From Alphaproteobacteria bacterium (GTDB taxonomy: Bacteria; Pseudomonadota; Alphaproteobacteria; Micropepsales; Micropepsaceae), in assembly GCA_015654715.1 (NCBI GenBank), contig JAATGK010000080.1, positions 1 through 14,232 of the forward strand: DNA of 14,232 bases. The letters are read 5' to 3'. A program made the position numbers and the translations under genes. Positions 12,517 through 14,232 of the stretch are shown piece after piece; the first letter of the stretch is position 1; each line of letters starts with the position of its first letter. The notes below the pieces were generated by a model that searched no databases, was not told the origin of the DNA, and saw only the letters and a program-made list of their open reading frames with translations.

Positions 12517-12688
12517 CGTGCTTCGAGGAGGCGCCGTCTGCGACGGGAGCAGCATGAGGAGAGCCTCACCGGGACCAGCGCCCTTCGAGACGCTCACGGC
12601 GTTCGCTCCTCAGGGTGAGGAATTTTGGTACTGAGCCGGGCAAGACTTTCCGCATGCTGAGGAGGCGCGCAGCACCGTCTCGAAGCAC
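12517..12688. repeat. Mosaic of three CTTCGAGACG...CTCCTCAG palindromic units
   Basis: A middle unit (12583-12620) reads CTTCGAGACG, an 11-15 nt stem region, then CTCCTCAGGGTGAGG, whose end folds as CCTCA/TGAGG. A right unit (about 12650-12688) is the same in reverse, with CTGAGGAGG then CGTCTCGAAG. A degenerate left unit (12517-12561) begins GTGCTTCGAG and contains the hairpin CCGTC/GACGG around TGC (12534-12546). This resembles intergenic palindromes widespread in Alphaproteobacteria. It fills the gap between the kinase and DUF1491 genes; I see no gene in it. Confidence 0.7.
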
Positions 12689-12695
12689 GCACAAT

Positions 12696-14232
12696 TTACG
12701 CGGCGCGGAAGGGAACGATCTTGCGGTCTTCGGGCTGCATGCGTTCGCCGTTTTCGCCGACGGCGGCATACGGCAGGCGCACCCGCACCGTGGTGCCGAT
12801 GCCAAGCGTCGATTCGATCGTCGCCTCGCCGCCATGCATCGCCGCCAAAGCTTTCACCAGCGACAGGCCGAGGCCGGTGCCTTCTTTCTTGCGGACATGC
12901 TCGCCTTCGACCTGCTCGAACGGCTGGCCGAGACGGACGAGGTCCTTTTCCGCAATGCCGACGCCGGTATCGGTGACGGAAATCTCGATGCCTTTGGCGT
13001 CGAGCCCGGCGAACACCGTCACCTCGCCGCCCTTGGGCGTGAACTTGACGCCGTTGGACAAGAGATTGACCAGAATCTGCTTGGTTGCCCGCTTGTCGGC
13101 GAAAATGAACCCGGCGCGCGGCGACACTGCGGTCTTCAGCGCCACGCCGGAACGCTCGGCGGCAAGCTTGACGAAACGCACCGACGCCTCGGCGACGGCC
13201 GACAGATCGAACACTTCTTCCGACAGCTCGAACTTGCCCGCTTCGATCTTCGACATATCGAGGATGCCGTTGATGAGTTCGAGCAGATGGTTTCCCGATT
13301 CGTGGATCAGACCGGAGTATTCGAGGTACTTCGGCGAGCCGAGACCGCCGAACATCTCCTGCATCATCACTTCCGAGAAACCGATGATGGCGTTGAGCGG
13401 CGTGCGGAGTTCGTGGCTCATGTTGGCGAGGAAGCGCGACTTGGCGCGATTGGCCTCTTCGGCAAGATCGCGCGCTTCGATGAGCTGGCGCTCATAGGCC
13501 TTGCGTTCAGAGATGTCGCGCGTCACCGCCACGATGTCGGAACCGGAGCCGTCGGCATGGGGCACCGGACGGCAGCGGATCTCGGCCCACACATAGGAGC
13601 CGCCTGCTTTCTTCATCCGCACTTCGGCCGACGCCGGACGGCCGAAATAAGCGGCGTCCATGAAGGCGGCCTGCATCGCTTTCAGATCGTCGGAATGGCA
13701 CAGCGCCGACGGCGCCAGACCGGTAAGGCTTTCCGGCGCCATGCCGAGCAAAGCCAGCGCCGAGGGACTGGCGTAAGCGATGCGGCCGTCGGAAGAATGA
13801 CGGGTGATGAGATCCATCGCGTTATCGGCGAGGAAGCGATACATCGCGGCGCCTTCGGCGGCGGCGGCATCGGCGGCACGCTGGCGGTCTTGCGCGGCGG
13901 CGGCGACCAGACCGGCCTGCACGATGGCGATCAGGACGCTGGCGGCATAAATCTCCCACGACGGCAAAGCGAGGCGCGAAACCGGTAACAGCTGCAGAGC
14001 GCCGAGCCCCACCACCATCGCGAGCGCAAGGGCGGTGGCCGCGGTGGCACGCAGCACGGCCGGACGATCACCAGCCAGCGCGGCTTCGGCGGGAACCAGC
14101 GCGAACCACACCAAGAGCGGCGAATGCACCCCGCCGGTGAGCGCGGCGAGATAGCCGGTCAGCGCGGCGAACAGCACCAGCGAGATCTGCTCCAGGACCT
14201 CGAGCCTGGCCTTGGTAAGCGCCACGAGCGTC
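12696..14232 (-). CDS. Membrane PAS sensor histidine kinase, DivJ/PleC-like (5' end probably outside window)
   Basis: This is an inner-membrane two-component kinase. The residue numbers here count from the in-frame GTG at 14225; the frame stays open to the window edge, so the true start is probably beyond it. About four hydrophobic segments (14-32, 36-53, 60-80, 89-110) precede a PAS domain (about 126-240, DLITRHSSDGRIAYASPSAL). A short linker helix comes next. HisKA follows with FLANMSHELRTPLNAIIGFS (phospho-acceptor His271) and SGNHLLELINGILDMSKIEA. HATPase_c has the N-box LVNLLSNGVKF (Asn391), G1 DTGVG (Asp419) and G2 GTGLG (449). The HisKA sequence and the membrane segment with GGVHSPLLVWFALVPAEAAL resemble Caulobacter DivJ/PleC, which phosphorylate or dephosphorylate DivK and PleD in cell-cycle control. 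No response regulator gene is adjacent, as is usual for that group. The assignment to DivJ rather than PleC or a paralogue is tentative. Confidence 0.88.
   Translation of the reverse strand, partial: TLVALTKARLEVLEQISLVLFAALTGYLAALTGGVHSPLLVWFALVPAEAALAGDRPAVLRATAATALALAMVVGLGALQLLPVSRLALPSWEIYAASVLIAIVQAGLVAAAAQDRQRAADAAAAEGAAMYRFLADNAMDLITRHSSDGRIAYASPSALALLGMAPESLTGLAPSALCHSDDLKAMQAAFMDAAYFGRPASAEVRMKKAGGSYVWAEIRCRPVPHADGSGSDIVAVTRDISERKAYERQLIEARDLAEEANRAKSRFLANMSHELRTPLNAIIGFSEVMMQEMFGGLGSPKYLEYSGLIHESGNHLLELINGILDMSKIEAGKFELSEEVFDLSAVAEASVRFVKLAAERSGVALKTAVSPRAGFIFADKRATKQILVNLLSNGVKFTPKGGEVTVFAGLDAKGIEISVTDTGVGIAEKDLVRLGQPFEQVEGEHVRKKEGTGLGLSLVKALAAMHGGEATIESTLGIGTTVRVRLPYAAVGENGERMQPEDRKIVPFRAA

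Noticed and set aside
12517..12688. CRISPR array
   Set aside because: Repeat units are inverted, of unequal length and without regular unique spacers, and no cas gene is present.

Overview
The window is GC-rich chromosomal DNA from an alphaproteobacterium. The evidence is the gene set: a DivJ/PleC-type sensor kinase, DUF1491 and DUF2336 proteins, the DUF2849-cysI-DUF934 sulfite reductase cluster, and intergenic palindromes of the TGTCATCCCCGG and CTTCGAGACG...CTCCTCAG types that are common in that class. I cannot name the genus. No tRNA, rRNA, CRISPR array, phage gene or classical insertion sequence is visible.

Layout, left to right. (1) Positions 1-2400: the 3' end of a class A penicillin-binding protein (PBP1A), then prfC, encoding release factor RF3, both on +. 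(2) 2400-2760: a short, apparently C-terminally truncated GIY-YIG nuclease gene bracketed by two inverted 58-bp repeat units. (3) 2765-5490: a short DUF2336-like gene and an HxlR-type repressor gene on -, divergent from a half-size EamA transporter gene on +, with a clear dyad operator candidate between the divergent starts. The EamA gene meets a group IV ornithine/lysine-type decarboxylase gene tail to tail, and their stop codons overlap. (4) 5490-6600: copy A of a 96-bp repeat, a terminator-like hairpin, a periplasmic LTXXQ (Spy/CpxP-like) protein with a Met/His-rich tail, and a paired REP-like element. (5) 6600-9090: a compact assimilatory sulfite reductase operon on - (DUF2849, cysI, DUF934) with overlapping genes and a candidate promoter. 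(6) 9090-11770: a secreted GH9 glycoside hydrolase on + with an unassigned N-terminal region of about 230 residues. (7) 11770-14232: a 58-aa single-span membrane protein, copy B of the 96-bp repeat (inverted relative to A), a DUF1491 gene, a three-unit repeat mosaic, and a DivJ/PleC-like histidine kinase that runs off the right edge.

The genes are mostly ordinary housekeeping and metabolic functions: peptidoglycan synthesis, translation termination, polyamine synthesis, sulfur assimilation, glucan hydrolysis and two-component signalling. Only the sulfite reductase cluster, and possibly the hxlR/eamA divergon, looks functionally coupled.

The more unusual content is between the genes. At least three families of structured repeats sit at nearly every gene boundary. 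One family directly abuts the ends of a GIY-YIG nuclease gene. In four of five places it begins 3-14 nt after a stop codon in the same orientation. Another supplies the stop codon of the DUF1491 gene in one copy and adjoins the ribosome binding site of the decarboxylase gene in the other. I see no clear new multi-gene system. The GIY-YIG gene with its flanking repeats is the best candidate for an under-described element.
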